A stretch of DNA of 64,000 nt from Devosia ureilytica (GTDB lineage Bacteria; Pseudomonadota; Alphaproteobacteria; Rhizobiales; Devosiaceae). The DNA lies in the NCBI RefSeq assembly GCF_024273195.1, contig NZ_JAMZCU010000003.1:310001-374000 (forward strand), read 5' to 3'. The translations under genes were made by a program, and so were the position numbers. This document shows, piece by piece, positions 1-12,881 of the stretch; position 1 is the first letter of the stretch; every line of letters begins with the position of its first letter. The notes beneath the pieces are model-generated. The model searched no databases. It was not told the origin of the DNA and saw only the letters and a list, made by a program, of their open reading frames with translations.

Positions 1-2378
<2,378 letters not shown>

Positions 2379-2382
<4 letters not shown>

Positions 2383-3650
2383 CGATCCGCCAGATACTTG
2401 TTGACCATGGCCTGGGTGATCAGCGTCACGCCCTCATCGGAACGGCGGAACCACTTGGCGTCAAACTCGGGGTCTTCGCCCACCACCAGACCCTCTGGAA
2501 TGCCCACGCCGCGGTCGATGACCACTTTCTTGAGCCGCGCGTTGCGACCGATGTCGCAATAGGGCAGCACCACCGCCTCTTCGAGCATGGAGTAGGAGTG
2601 GACGCGGCTGCCGGTTGAGAGCAGCGTACGCTGCAGATGCCCGCCCGAAATGATGCAGTCGCCCGACACCAGCGAATTGACGGCTGAGCCGCGCCGGCCA
2701 TCGAAATCGTGCACGAACTTGGCCGGCGGCGTGATCTCGGCATAGGTCCAGATCGGCCAGTCGCGGTCGTAAAGATCGAGCTGCGGCTTGATATCGGTCA
2801 GGTCGATCGAGGCCTTCCAATAGGCGTCAATCGTGCCGACGTCGCGCCAATAGCTGACTTCCTCATTGCTCGAACGGACGCAGGAGCGCGGGAAGCGGTG
2901 TGCCCAGGCGGTGCCGTTCTTGACGATATAGGGAATGATGTCCTTGCCGAAATCGCGGTTGGAACCCTCTGTCGCCGCATCGCGGCGCAGCTGCTCCATC
3001 AGGAACCGGGTCTCGAACACATAAATGCCCATCGAGGCCAGCGCCATGTCCGGCTTGTCGGGAATGCCCGGCGGATCCTTGGGTTTTTCGACGAAATCGA
3101 CCACCCGGTCGCGGCCATCGACATGCATCACGCCAAAGCCGGTCGCTTCCATGCGCGGCACTTCCAGGCACCCGATGGTGACGTCGGCGCCCGTGTCCAC
3201 ATGCTGGCGCAGCATGATTTCATAGTCCATCTTGTAGATGTGGTCGCCCGCCAGAATGACGATGTAGCGCGCACCCGAATCCTCGATGATGTCCATGTTC
3301 TGATAGACCGCATCGGCGGTACCGGCATACCACATGTCCTCGCGCACCCGCTGGCTGGCAGGCAGCACGTCGAAGCTTTCATTGCGTTCGGGACGCAGGA
3401 AGTTCCAGCCGCGCGACAGGTGGCGAATAAGGCTGTGCGCCTGATATTGCGTGGCCACCGAAATGCGGCGGATGCCCGAATTGATGGCATTGGAGAGCGC
3501 AAAGTCGATGATGCGCGATTTGCCGCCGAAATACACCGCCGGCTTGGCGCGCCGGTCGGTCAATTCCATCAGGCGTGTGCCACGCCCACCGGCCAGCACA
3601 TAGGCCATGGCCTCGCGCGCCAGCGGCGATGGTACTCGATAGTCTGCCAT
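2379..3650 (-). CDS. glgC: Glucose-1-phosphate adenylyltransferase (ADP-glucose pyrophosphorylase)
   Basis: Makes ADP-glucose from ATP and glucose-1-phosphate, the committed step of glycogen synthesis. The 423-residue protein begins with the nucleotidyltransferase signature [20 protein letters not shown], followed by [20 protein letters not shown]. The mid-protein stretch [11 protein letters not shown] and the FVEKP sugar-phosphate site are present, and the C-terminus is the left-handed beta-helix part. It overlaps glgA by 4 nt and follows glgB after 57 nt. The family is normally allosterically controlled by glycolytic intermediates; the sequence alone does not show which effector. Confidence 0.97.
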
Positions 3651-3707
3651 TATAAGTCCCTCCGCTTATGCCCGGATATCACCGGGTCGTATCTCTACCG
3701 AACCGTC

Positions 3708-5936
3708 TCACGCCGGCTCGAATTTCAGAAACAGGGTTGCGAGCGGCGGCAGGTATAATTCTGCCTCCGCCGGCCAATGCTGCCCCTCAACAGCCTTGGC
3801 GATTACCGCGCCCTGGTTGCCGGTGTTGCCGCCCGAATACCAGCCGGCATCGGTATTGATCCGCTCGACCCAGCGCCCGGCCTTAGGCATGGGTACTTTG
3901 TAACCGCTGCGCGGCACCGGGGTGAAATTGGAAATGACCAGCACCGGATCGGCCCCAGGCGCCTTGCGCACCCAGGCCATCACCGAATTGGCCTGATCAT
4001 TGCCGATCACCCACTCGAAGCCCTCCGGCTCGCAGTCCCGCTCGTAAAGCGCGGGCAAGCTGCGATAGGCCGCGTTGAGATCGGAGACCAACCGCCGCAT
4101 GCCTTCATGGCTGGGCGCATCGAGCAGCCACCAGTCCAGCGACTTGCTTTCGCTCCATTCCTCGCGCTGCGCAAATTCCTGGCCCATGAACAACAGCTTC
4201 TTGCCCGGATGCCCCCACATGAAGGCGAGATAGGCGCGCAGATTGGCAAACTGCTGCCAGTCATCGCCCGGCATCTTGGAGATCAGCGCGCCCTTGCCGT
4301 GGACCACCTCATCGTGGCTGAGGGGCAGGACGAAGTTCTCGCTGAACGCATAGACCAGGCCGAAGGTCATGTCGTTGTGGTGGAACCGGCGATGGATCGC
4401 TTCGCGGCTCATGTACCGCAGCGTGTCGTTCATGAAGCCCATGTTCCACTTGAACCCGAACCCCAGCCCGCCGGCATAGGTCGGCGCGCTGACGCCCGAC
4501 CAGGCCGTGGATTCCTCGGCAATCATGAAGGCGCCGGGAAAAGCCCGGTAGACCTCGGCATTGACCCGCTGCAGGAAGGCGACGGCCTCCAGGTTCTGAT
4601 TGCCGCCATGCTTGTTCGGCACCCATTCGCCCGGCTGGCGCGAATAGTCGAGGTAGAGCATCGAGGCCACGGCATCGACCCGCAGCCCATCGATATGGAA
4701 CTGCTCGAACCAGAACAGCGCGTTATTGGTAAGAAAGCCCGAAACTTCCTTGCGGCCGAAATTGTAGATCGCCGTGTTCCAGTCGGGGTGGAACCCCTGG
4801 CGCGGGTCTTCGTGCTCATAGAGCGCCGTGCCGTCGAAATGGGCGAGCCCGAATTCGTCGGTCGGGAAATGTGCCGGCACCCAGTCAAGGATCACCCCCA
4901 GCCCCGCCTCGTGGGCCGCATTGACCAGCCGCGCGAACCCGGCCGGGTCGCCAAATCGGGCCGTGGGCGCAAACAGGCCGGTCGGCTGATAACCCCAGCT
5001 CGGATCGAACGGATGCTCGGAGACCGGCAGGAATTCGAGATGGGTATAGCCCATGTCCGCCGCATAGGGGACGAGCTGCTCGGCGAGCTGGTCATAGCTC
5101 ATGAAGCCGCCATCGGGCCGGCGGCGCCATGAGCCAAGGTGCACCTCGTAGATCGACATCGGCGTGCGGCGCCAATCCCGCGTGGCGCGCTCTTCCATGT
5201 ATTTCTGGTCGGTCCAGGTGAAGGGCGTCGGATCGGGCACGACCGAGGCCGTGCGCGGACGCATTTCGGCCTGCCGGGCGAACGGATCGGCCTTGAGCGG
5301 CAGCACCTGCCCATTGGGGCCGACAATCTCGTATTTGTAGATCGTGCCGGTGCCCAGCACCGGGATGAACACTTCCCAGATGCCCTGGCGGTTGCGCATG
5401 GGATGGCGTCGCCCGTCCCACTCATTCCAGGGACCCACCACCGAAACGCGCTGCGCATTGGGAGCCCAGACGGCGAAATGCGTGCCGTGGATGCCCTCGA
5501 ACTCCATCTCGTGGGCGCCCAGCTTGTCGAACAGCCGCAAGTGACTGCCCTCGCCGATGTAATAATCGTCCATCGGTCCCAGGACGGGGCCGAAGGAATA
5601 GGGATCGAACACGCTCCAGCTGCCGCCGGCGTTCCTGGCCTCGTAGCGTATCGGCTGGCGCGCCGAGATATTGACCTTGGCCTCGAAGAACCCAGCCGCA
5701 TGGCGCGGGATCATGTGGCCAAGCAGCGTACCGTCGAGCGTGAAGGCGTTGAGCGTTTCGGCATGCGGAACAAAGGCTCGCAGCACCCAATGGCCCTCGA
5801 CCTCATGCAGGCCGAGAAAGGCAAAGGCATTGCTGTGGCGACCTGCCACGATTGCCTCGACTTCCCGTCCATCGGCCTGCCAGATTTCCTTGCTCACGCT
5901 CACGCCCGCACTCCCCCACTGGCCCGCGACATGCAC
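3708..5936 (-). CDS. glgB: 1,4-alpha-glucan branching enzyme
   Basis: Introduces alpha-1,6 branches into glycogen. The 742-residue product has an N-terminal branching-enzyme domain, a CBM48 module around residues 145-215 (THFAVWAPNAQRVSVVGPWN) and a GH13 barrel. The nucleophile is D421 in HIDGLRVDAVASMLY and the acid/base is E474 in MIAEEST. The LSHDEVVHGKGALI motif follows. The start is uncertain: the first ATG gives MHVAGQWGSAG, but GTG codons at residues 12 and 14 could also serve. It lies 71 nt downstream of glgP. Confidence 0.96.
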   Translation of the reverse strand: MHVAGQWGSAGVSVSKEIWQADGREVEAIVAGRHSNAFAFLGLHEVEGHWVLRAFVPHAETLNAFTLDGTLLGHMIPRHAAGFFEAKVNISARQPIRYEARNAGGSWSVFDPYSFGPVLGPMDDYYIGEGSHLRLFDKLGAHEMEFEGIHGTHFAVWAPNAQRVSVVGPWNEWDGRRHPMRNRQGIWEVFIPVLGTGTIYKYEIVGPNGQVLPLKADPFARQAEMRPRTASVVPDPTPFTWTDQKYMEERATRDWRRTPMSIYEVHLGSWRRRPDGGFMSYDQLAEQLVPYAADMGYTHLEFLPVSEHPFDPSWGYQPTGLFAPTARFGDPAGFARLVNAAHEAGLGVILDWVPAHFPTDEFGLAHFDGTALYEHEDPRQGFHPDWNTAIYNFGRKEVSGFLTNNALFWFEQFHIDGLRVDAVASMLYLDYSRQPGEWVPNKHGGNQNLEAVAFLQRVNAEVYRAFPGAFMIAEESTAWSGVSAPTYAGGLGFGFKWNMGFMNDTLRYMSREAIHRRFHHNDMTFGLVYAFSENFVLPLSHDEVVHGKGALISKMPGDDWQQFANLRAYLAFMWGHPGKKLLFMGQEFAQREEWSESKSLDWWLLDAPSHEGMRRLVSDLNAAYRSLPALYERDCEPEGFEWVIGNDQANSVMAWVRKAPGADPVLVISNFTPVPRSGYKVPMPKAGRWVERINTDAGWYSGGNTGNQGAVIAKAVEGQHWPAEAELYLPPLATLFLKFEPA

Positions 5937-6007
5937 TGCGCCGACCCAACTACAAAACTGCGCACGGACCTGATCTTCTCGTCAGGGCGGCTCCGCGCGC
6001 GCTACAA

Positions 6008-8479
6008 TCACGCCGTCGGCACGTCCCAGATTTCGCTCGCATATTGGCGGATCGTCCGATCCGACGAAAAGAACCCGACGCTGGCCGTGTTACGGATCGC
6101 CATGGCGGTCCAGCGCTTCTTGTCGCGCCAGATGGCATCCACCTTGCTCTGCGCCGCCGCATAGGCATCGAAATCCCGCGCCACCATGAACCAATCGTGG
6201 TCGTAAAGGCCGCCGATCAGATCGCGATAGCGGTGCGGGTCATCCGGCGAGAACACCCCCGAGGAAATGGATTCCAGCGCTTCGCGCAACCGCGGCGACT
6301 TGTCGATGGCGGCCCGCGGCACTTCCGAGCGACCACGCTTGTCCTCGACCTCTTCGGTGGTCAGACCGAAGATGACGATATTGTCGTCGCCCACTTCCTT
6401 GTGCATCTCGACATTGGCGCCATCCATCGTGCCGATGGTGATCGCGCCATTGGCCATGAACTTCATATTGCCCGTGCCCGAGGCTTCCATGCCCGCCGTC
6501 GAGATTTGCTCGGAAAGGTCGGCGGCCGGCACGATCACTTCGGCCAGGCTGACATTGTAATTGGGCAGGAACACCACCTTGAGCAGGCCCCGCACCGCCG
6601 GATCATTGTTGATCACCCGCGCCACGTCGTTGATCAGTTTGATGATCAGCTTGGCATTCCAATAGCTGGGCGCCGCCTTGCCAGCGAATATCTTCACCCG
6701 CGGCACCCATTCCTTTTCGGGATGGGCGCGGATTTCATCATAAAGCGCGACGGCGTGGATGATGTTGAGCAGCTGCCGCTTGTATTCGTGGATGCGCTTG
6801 ATCTGCACGTCGAACATCGCCTCGGGCGACACGGTGATGTTCATCCGATCCTTGATCAGTTTGGCCAGGCGCTTCTTGTTGGTGAGCTTGACCTCGGCGA
6901 ACTGCTTCTGGAAACCAGGGTCCTCGGCATGGGCGAGCAATTGGTGCAGCTTGTCGACATCGTCGAGGAAATCGGGCCCGATGCGGTCCGTCACGAGCTT
7001 GGTCAGCCCCGGATTACACTGCATCAACCAGCGCCGCGGCGTAATGCCATTGGTCTTGTTGTTGATGCGCTCGGGATAGAGCTTGTGGAGGTCCGCAAAC
7101 ACCGTCTGCTTCATCAGCTCAGTATGGAGCGCGGAAACACCGTTGATCGAGTGTGAGCCAACAAAGGCCAACTGGCCCATGCGCACCCGGCGCCCGCCAT
7201 GCTCATCGATGAGGGATACAGCCGCCACCTGCTGATCGCTGAAGCCCTTCTTGCCCCGCGCTTCGGTGAGAATGTCAGCGTTGATCTGATAGACGATCTG
7301 CATATGGCGCGGCAGCAACCGCTCCAGCAGGGCCACCGGCCAGCTTTCCAGCGCCTCGGGCAGCAGCGTGTGATTGGTATAGCCAAAAGTGCCCTTGGCA
7401 ATCTTCCAGGCCTTGGCCCATTTGATGCCGTTCTCGTCGACCAGGATGCGCATCAGCTCGGCTACCGAAATGGCGGGATGCGTGTCGTTGAGCTGGATGG
7501 CCACCTTTTCGGATAGCGAACCGAGATCGCCATATTGCTGCAGGTGGCGGCGCACGATGTCCTTGAGCGAGGCGGAGGAGAAGAAGAACTCCTGGCGCAA
7601 CCGCAGTTCCTGGCCAGCCGCCGTCGAGTCGGCAGGATAAAGCACGCGGGTGATGGCTTCGGCCTTGGAGCTTTCCTCCAACGCGCCGATATGGTCGCCC
7701 GAGTTGAACTTATCGAGCAGGATCGGATCGATCGGCTGCGCGCTCCAGAGGCGCAGCGTGTTCACCCGGCTGCCCCGCCAACCGACGATAGGCGTATCAT
7801 AGGCCACCGCCAGCAGGTGTTCGTTGGGGTGCCATTCCTGGCGCACGGTCCCATCCGGGTCTGTCACCGGCTCAACATGACCGCCGAAGCCGACCTCATA
7901 GGCGCTTTCGCGGCGCTCGAACTCCCAGGGATTGCCATGGGCGAGCCAGTCTTCGGGCAGTTCGACCTGCCAGCCTTCGCTCATTTCCTGCCGGAACAGG
8001 CCATGCACATAGCGAATGCCATAGCCATAGGCCGGGATCTTTACCGAGGACATGGATTCAAGGAAGCATGCCGCAAGGCGCCCAAGGCCGCCATTGCCCA
8101 GCGCTGCGTCGGGCTCAAGGGCAATCAGGTCACCCAGATCGACATTAAGGTTTTTCAGCGCCTCGGCCACCGGCTCCATCAGCCCGACATTGCTCATCGC
8201 GTCGCGCATCAGGCGGCCAATGAGAAACTCGAGGCTGAGGTAATAGACGCGCTTGTGCGACGTCCGCCAGGTCTCGCGGGAACTTTCCATCCAGCGATCC
8301 ATGATGCGGTCGCGAACCGCCAGGATGGTGGCCTTCAGCCAGTCGTGTGGCCGGGCAACAATGGGGTCCTTGCCAACCGAATAGATCAGGTTTTCAAGGA
8401 TTTCGGCCTGAAGGGCCTCAACTGTCGTCGCGCGGGGTTCGGGCGTGGGCGCATCGTAGACGATCGGCTTTTGCGGCAT
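6008..8479 (-). CDS. glgP: Glycogen/alpha-glucan phosphorylase
   Basis: Releases glucose-1-phosphate from alpha-glucan ends using phosphate and pyridoxal phosphate. The 823-residue product has the standard length. The PLP lysine is K673 in SGTGNMKFMANGA, and the family stretches ALGNGGLGRLAACF and IHEYKRQLLN are intact. It is the first gene of the glg operon, so degradation and synthesis genes appear to be co-transcribed. The promoter should lie in the 97 nt upstream, where a TATAGT-like -10 occurs within a 10-bp palindrome at 8519-8528. Confidence 0.97.
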   Translation of the reverse strand: MPQKPIVYDAPTPEPRATTVEALQAEILENLIYSVGKDPIVARPHDWLKATILAVRDRIMDRWMESSRETWRTSHKRVYYLSLEFLIGRLMRDAMSNVGLMEPVAEALKNLNVDLGDLIALEPDAALGNGGLGRLAACFLESMSSVKIPAYGYGIRYVHGLFRQEMSEGWQVELPEDWLAHGNPWEFERRESAYEVGFGGHVEPVTDPDGTVRQEWHPNEHLLAVAYDTPIVGWRGSRVNTLRLWSAQPIDPILLDKFNSGDHIGALEESSKAEAITRVLYPADSTAAGQELRLRQEFFFSSASLKDIVRRHLQQYGDLGSLSEKVAIQLNDTHPAISVAELMRILVDENGIKWAKAWKIAKGTFGYTNHTLLPEALESWPVALLERLLPRHMQIVYQINADILTEARGKKGFSDQQVAAVSLIDEHGGRRVRMGQLAFVGSHSINGVSALHTELMKQTVFADLHKLYPERINNKTNGITPRRWLMQCNPGLTKLVTDRIGPDFLDDVDKLHQLLAHAEDPGFQKQFAEVKLTNKKRLAKLIKDRMNITVSPEAMFDVQIKRIHEYKRQLLNIIHAVALYDEIRAHPEKEWVPRVKIFAGKAAPSYWNAKLIIKLINDVARVINNDPAVRGLLKVVFLPNYNVSLAEVIVPAADLSEQISTAGMEASGTGNMKFMANGAITIGTMDGANVEMHKEVGDDNIVIFGLTTEEVEDKRGRSEVPRAAIDKSPRLREALESISSGVFSPDDPHRYRDLIGGLYDHDWFMVARDFDAYAAAQSKVDAIWRDKKRWTAMAIRNTASVGFFSSDRTIRQYASEIWDVPTA

Positions 8480-8518
8480 ATCGCAATCCAGTGTTCATGA
8501 CGATGTTCCCCTCAGAAT

Positions 8519-8546
8519 GACTATAGTCTTGCACTTAATTTGTGCA
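8519..8546. promoter_or_regulatory. Palindromes upstream of glgP (candidate promoter/operator)
   Basis: The short gap upstream of glgP holds a perfect 10-bp palindrome GACTATAGTC (8519-8528) and an inverted repeat TGCAC-N7-GTGCA (8530-8546). On the minus strand the first contains TATAGT, a plausible -10 for glgP. I could not find a convincing -35. This is an inference from position only. Confidence 0.3.
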
Positions 8547-8576
8547 TGGGAAAGCCCCCCGGCACACCGTGCCCGA

Positions 8577-10433
8577 CTAGCTGCCCTGCACGGGCTGCGC
8601 AGACCGGCTGGCCGCGGCCTCCGCGTCATCCTCATCCACCCTGACACCGCCTTCACGCGCCTGCTCGCGGGCATTGCTGATCAGCAATTGCCGCCCCACC
8701 CGCCAGTCATCGCCATTGAGTTGCAGGTCGAAGCGTTCGCTGTCGCGCTCGCGAACCCCCGCAATGACGTCCTCGATCTGTTGTTCGTCTGCGCCCAACA
8801 TGCGGATCGCCTCGCCGCCGAACCCAAGCGCCGAATCGAACACTTCGCGCCGCTGGAAATCCACCCCTGCCCGGATCAGCTCGATGGCATGGACACGGTC
8901 AAAGGCTCGCGCCATGACCCGGGCCAGCGGGAACTCATCGCGCAGCAATTCCACGATGCGAGACGTTTGTTCCTTCTGGTCGGTGCACACCAGAATCAGA
9001 TTGGCCGTACCGGCCCCGGCAGCACGCAGGATATCGAGTCGCGTGCCGTCGCCGTAGTAGACCTTGAAGCCTATCTGGGCGGCGGCGCGGATCATCTCGG
9101 TGTCATTGTCGATGATCGACACGGAATGGCGCAACGCCAGCAGCGGCTGGCTGGCGATCTGACCGAAGCGCCCGAACCCGATGATCAGCACCCGGCCCGA
9201 CAGCCCTTCGGCCGTTTCCACGCCGTCCATAGATTGCGCAGCCCTGGGCATCAGGTAGCGCATGCCGATGATGGCGAAGGGCGTGATCACCATCGAGATG
9301 ATGACAGTGGCCGTGAAAATGGCATTGGTCGGCCCGTCGATCAGCCCGCTCGCAGCAGCCGTGGTGTAGAGCACAAAGGCAAATTCGCCACCCTGCCCCA
9401 TCAGGACCGCCCGCTCCAGCGCCTCGCCATGACCCGATTTGAGCACCCGCGCGATGACATAGATCGCAGCGGCCTTGACCAGCATATAGGCCACGACGCT
9501 TAGAGCGATGATCTGCCAGTTCTCGCCCACGACGCCAAGGTCGAGCGACATGCCAACGGCCAGAAAGAACAGCCCGAGCAAGAGCCCCCGGAACGGCTCC
9601 ACATCGGCTTCGAGCTGATGCTTGAAGGTCGAGGTGGAGAGCAAAACGCCGGCCAGGAACGCGCCCATGGCCATCGACAGTCCGCTGACCTGGAACAGCA
9701 GAGCCGCACCCAGCACCACCAGCAGCGCCGCCGCGGTCATCACCTCGCGCACCCGCGCCTGCGCCAGGAGAGAAAAGAACGGGTTCATCACCCGGCGCCC
9801 CAAAATGATCAGCAGCAATATGGCGCCTACGGCAATGCCCAGCGACACAAGCCGGGTGAGCATGCTGACATCGTCGGTGGACGGTGCCAGCAGCGCCACA
9901 ACGGCCAACAGCGGCACGATGGCGAGGTCTTCGAGCAGCAGGATCGACACCATCTTCTGCCCGCCCTCGGTGGCCAGTTCGCCGCGCTCTCCCAGGATCT
10001 GCATGACGATGGCCGTCGAGGTCAGCACGAAACCCATGCCGAAGACAAAGGCGACGAGGGGCGCAAAGCCGAGAAGCACGCCGACACCGGTCAGCAATGC
10101 ACCACAGGTCGCGACCTGAATGATACCCAGCCCGAATATCTGCTTGCGCAGAGCCCAGAGCCGGCTGGGTTCCATCTCCAGCCCGATGATGAAGAGGAAC
10201 AATACGACGCCCAGCTCAGCCGCGGCGAGCACCGAGGCCGGATCGGAAATCAAACCAATGCCCGATGGGCCAAGCAGCAGTCCGGCGGCCAGATAGCCCA
10301 GCACCGATCCAAGCCCGATGCGCCGAAAAATCGGCACCGCAATGGTGCCTGCCGCAAGCAGCGCCACGACCGGTACGAGATCGACACCGTGTTGGGCCGC
10401 CTCCGCCGCATGCGCCAAAACTTCGCCCGCCAT
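8577..10433 (-). CDS. CPA2-family monovalent cation:proton antiporter with TrkA-N domain
   Basis: A Kef-type inner-membrane antiporter of 618 residues. Residues 20-395 form the multi-helix Na+/H+ exchanger domain, with LLEDLAIVPLL as a typical helix and the GQGGEFAFVL motif near residue 347. A Rossmann TrkA-N domain starts at GFGRFG (419-424) and ends near residue 540. Proteins of this type exchange K+ or Na+ for H+ and are gated by nucleotide or glutathione adducts at the Rossmann domain; ion specificity cannot be read here. The gene stands alone between glgP and the AI-2E-type permease. Confidence 0.92.
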   Translation of the reverse strand: MAGEVLAHAAEAAQHGVDLVPVVALLAAGTIAVPIFRRIGLGSVLGYLAAGLLLGPSGIGLISDPASVLAAAELGVVLFLFIIGLEMEPSRLWALRKQIFGLGIIQVATCGALLTGVGVLLGFAPLVAFVFGMGFVLTSTAIVMQILGERGELATEGGQKMVSILLLEDLAIVPLLAVVALLAPSTDDVSMLTRLVSLGIAVGAILLLIILGRRVMNPFFSLLAQARVREVMTAAALLVVLGAALLFQVSGLSMAMGAFLAGVLLSTSTFKHQLEADVEPFRGLLLGLFFLAVGMSLDLGVVGENWQIIALSVVAYMLVKAAAIYVIARVLKSGHGEALERAVLMGQGGEFAFVLYTTAAASGLIDGPTNAIFTATVIISMVITPFAIIGMRYLMPRAAQSMDGVETAEGLSGRVLIIGFGRFGQIASQPLLALRHSVSIIDNDTEMIRAAAQIGFKVYYGDGTRLDILRAAGAGTANLILVCTDQKEQTSRIVELLRDEFPLARVMARAFDRVHAIELIRAGVDFQRREVFDSALGFGGEAIRMLGADEQQIEDVIAGVRERDSERFDLQLNGDDWRVGRQLLISNAREQAREGGVRVDEDDAEAAASRSAQPVQGS

Positions 10434-10514
10434 TCATTCGCCCCTGTATTGCACAGAAGCGACACTGGTGCCCACGGCGGGCTCCGTCAAGCCGACAGCG
10501 CTGTGCCCTGGCGA

Positions 10515-11780
10515 TCAGGTTGTGCCCGGCTCAATCCCGGTGGGGCCGGTGCCCTGCGGCGGCTCTTCGCGCTTCGGCTTGAGGCCTTCCTCCTCTTCAT
10601 CCTCGCGCTGTTCGCGAATGACCTGCGCCGCATTGGCCAGCAGTTCGTCCCGGTCTGTCATTCGGGCCGTGCGCCGCACAGGGCGGCGCGGCATGACCGG
10701 GCGGCTAGGCAGCGCATGGGTGAGCAAGGATTGGGCAATCAGCAGCGTCGGAACCGCCACCAGCCCGCCCACCGGCCCCCAGGCCCAAATCCAGAAGGTG
10801 ATGGAAAGGAAGATGATGAAGGGATTGAGGGTGAGCGAACGGCCGATGAAATGCGGCGTGAAAATCTGCCCTTCGACGAAATTGATCCCCGCATAACAGG
10901 CGACCGGCAGCAAGATATTGAACAACTCGGTCTGTGTGCCCAGGCCTACGGCCAGCAATACCGTGACCATGATCGCCTGGCCGACATAGGGAATATAGTT
11001 GAGCACCGCTGCCATGGCGCCCCAGAGCAGTGGCGATGGCATGCCGATGAGCCACATCGCCAACGACACCGCCGAGCCCACGCCCAGGTTGATCACCGTC
11101 ACCGACAGCAGGAAACGGCTGACCTTATATTCGACCTCGCGGAAGACGTGCGCCGTGCGCCAGCGCATCCGCCGCGTCACGCACATCGAGAGCACTGACA
11201 TGCGAATGTGGTCGCGGGTGGCGACGAAGAAATAGAGACTGGCGAGGAAAATCGCTACCTGGGCGAGAACCGCCGGAGCCAGCATCGCCATGCCGGTCAC
11301 CGTGCTGCCATCCTCGACCGTCACCGACATGGCGTCGCCCGTACCCAGCACGGTGCCGACTTGCTCCTGGAAATCACCCAGAGATTCGAGTGGTTCCTTG
11401 AGGGTCGCGAGCTGGGATTGCAGTTTTTCCCAGATCAGCGGGCCCCGCGCGACCCATTCGCTCAACGGTACCGCGAAAAGTATCGCAAAGCCGGCGATGA
11501 CTGCGAGGAGAAGCAGCACCACCACACCCGCCGAAAGGGCCGGCGGCACGCCCCAGCTCTCCACCCGGTCGGCCACCGGGCCGAACATCAGGCCCACGAC
11601 AATGGCCAGGGTCACGGGCGCCAGAAATACCTGCCCGCCCTGCAACATCACTAACAGCACGGCAAAGCCGATGCCGACCATGGCCAGCCGTGCCGCATTG
11701 TTCAGCACCCGCTCAAACTGGCTCTCGTTGAAGTCGGCCGCAGCAGCACCGGCAGGTCGTTTAGGCATTTGCGGATCCAT
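10515..11780 (-). CDS. AI-2E family permease (PF01594 type)
   Basis: A membrane protein of 421 residues with the paired N-terminal helices, long central soluble stretch and C-terminal helix bundle of the AI-2E/PerM family. The stretch NYIPYVGQAIMVTVLLAVGLG and the later FITPHFIGRSLTLNPFIIFL-like region are characteristic. The frame stays open to 12089, but the upstream part is the shadow of the nucleoside hydrolase gene. The ATG at 11780 (MDPQMPKRP) or the one at 11768 is more likely the start. The C-terminal 50 residues are charged and probably cytoplasmic. Substrate is unknown; relatives export signals or Na+. Confidence 0.88.
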   Translation of the reverse strand: MDPQMPKRPAGAAAADFNESQFERVLNNAARLAMVGIGFAVLLVMLQGGQVFLAPVTLAIVVGLMFGPVADRVESWGVPPALSAGVVVLLLLAVIAGFAILFAVPLSEWVARGPLIWEKLQSQLATLKEPLESLGDFQEQVGTVLGTGDAMSVTVEDGSTVTGMAMLAPAVLAQVAIFLASLYFFVATRDHIRMSVLSMCVTRRMRWRTAHVFREVEYKVSRFLLSVTVINLGVGSAVSLAMWLIGMPSPLLWGAMAAVLNYIPYVGQAIMVTVLLAVGLGTQTELFNILLPVACYAGINFVEGQIFTPHFIGRSLTLNPFIIFLSITFWIWAWGPVGGLVAVPTLLIAQSLLTHALPSRPVMPRRPVRRTARMTDRDELLANAAQVIREQREDEEEEGLKPKREEPPQGTGPTGIEPGTT

Positions 11781-11910
11781 ATGTTTGGCGGTGATCGGAA
11801 ACGCCCCGATCACAGCTTTCGTTCCGCTGCGACTGCTTGGTCTGTCGACCCGGTGAGACGGCTTGGATAAGCTCGCCTGGAAACGTTCACTCGAGTCTCC
11901 TGGAAGCTCC

Positions 11911-12852
11911 ATGTCCCGCAAGATCATCATTGATACCGACCCCGGCCAGGACGATGCCGTGGCGATCCTTCTCGCCCTGGCTTCGCCCGCCGAACTGGAC
12001 GTCCTGGGCGTCGTTGCGGTGGCCGGCAATGTAGGCCTCCACCACAATGCCAATAACGCCCGTAAAGTCGTCGAACTGTCGGGCCGCACCGATGTGCCGG
12101 TCTATGCCGGCTGCTCGCGCCCGATGCGCCGCCACCTGGTCACGGCCGAGCATGTGCATGGCGACACTGGCCTGAATGGCCCCGACCTGCCCGAACCGAC
12201 CATCCCGTTGCAGGCCCAGCATGGCGTCGATTTCATCATCGAGACGCTGATGAATGCCGAGCCCAAGACCATAACGCTCTGTACCCTGGGTCCGCTGACC
12301 AATATTGCCATGGCGCTGGTCAAGCAGCCGGCAATCGCTGAGCGCATCCAGGAAATCGTCATGATGGGTGGCGCCTATTTCGAGGTGGGCAACATTACCC
12401 CCGCCGCCGAATTCAACATCTATGTCGATCCCGAGGCCGCCGATGTGGTGATGCGCTGCGGCGCGCCGATCATAATCCAGTCGCTCGACGTCACCCACAT
12501 GATCCAGTCGACCCCGGCGCGGCTCGATGCGATCCGGGCGCTGGGCAACCGCACCGGCGAGGCTGTCCACGCCATGCTGACCTTCTCGGAAACATTCGAT
12601 CTCGAAAAATACGGCTGGGAAGGCGCCCCCCTGCACGATCCCACCGTCATCGCCTATCTGCTGCAACCCGACCTGTTCGAGGGTCGGCATTGCAATGTCA
12701 CAATCGAGACGGCCAGCGAGCTGACCGTGGGCATGACGGTGGTGGACTATTGGCATGTCACGGGCCGCGCCTATAACGCGCAGTGGCTGCGCACCGGCGA
12801 TGCCGAGGGCTTCTACAAACTGCTGACTGAACGTCTCGCTCGCCTGCCATAG
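11911..12852 (+). CDS. Inosine/uridine-preferring nucleoside hydrolase
   Basis: Hydrolyses ribonucleosides to base and ribose for salvage. The 313-residue product opens with IIIDTDPGQDDAVAILLAL, whose aspartate cluster binds the catalytic calcium. It also has TLGPLTNIAMAL and the EFNIYVDPEAADVV motif of the family. I chose the ATG at 11911 because it lies just before the catalytic strand, with GGAAG upstream; the longer frame from 11863 would add 16 unlikely residues. No signal peptide, so cytosolic. It is divergent from the AI-2E-type permease and appears monocistronic. Confidence 0.93.
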   Translation: MSRKIIIDTDPGQDDAVAILLALASPAELDVLGVVAVAGNVGLHHNANNARKVVELSGRTDVPVYAGCSRPMRRHLVTAEHVHGDTGLNGPDLPEPTIPLQAQHGVDFIIETLMNAEPKTITLCTLGPLTNIAMALVKQPAIAERIQEIVMMGGAYFEVGNITPAAEFNIYVDPEAADVVMRCGAPIIIQSLDVTHMIQSTPARLDAIRALGNRTGEAVHAMLTFSETFDLEKYGWEGAPLHDPTVIAYLLQPDLFEGRHCNVTIETASELTVGMTVVDYWHVTGRAYNAQWLRTGDAEGFYKLLTERLARLP

Positions 12853-12881
12853 GTCCTTCATCCGCCCCGGGGCACCGGCTA

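Noticed and set aside
3777-7156. Long plus-strand open frames (451 and 434 codons) opposite glgB and glgP
   Set aside because: They are antisense shadows of highly conserved genes in GC-rich DNA, with arginine/histidine-rich translations and no family motif.
9618-11198. 526-codon plus-strand frame across the CPA2 and AI-2E genes
   Set aside because: It spans two convincing minus-strand genes and their gap, and its translation is repetitive in H, Q and R with no domain.
11781-12089. Extended N-terminus for the AI-2E-type permease
   Set aside because: The extra 103 residues overlap the nucleoside hydrolase on the other strand and have no hydrophobic or family sequence.
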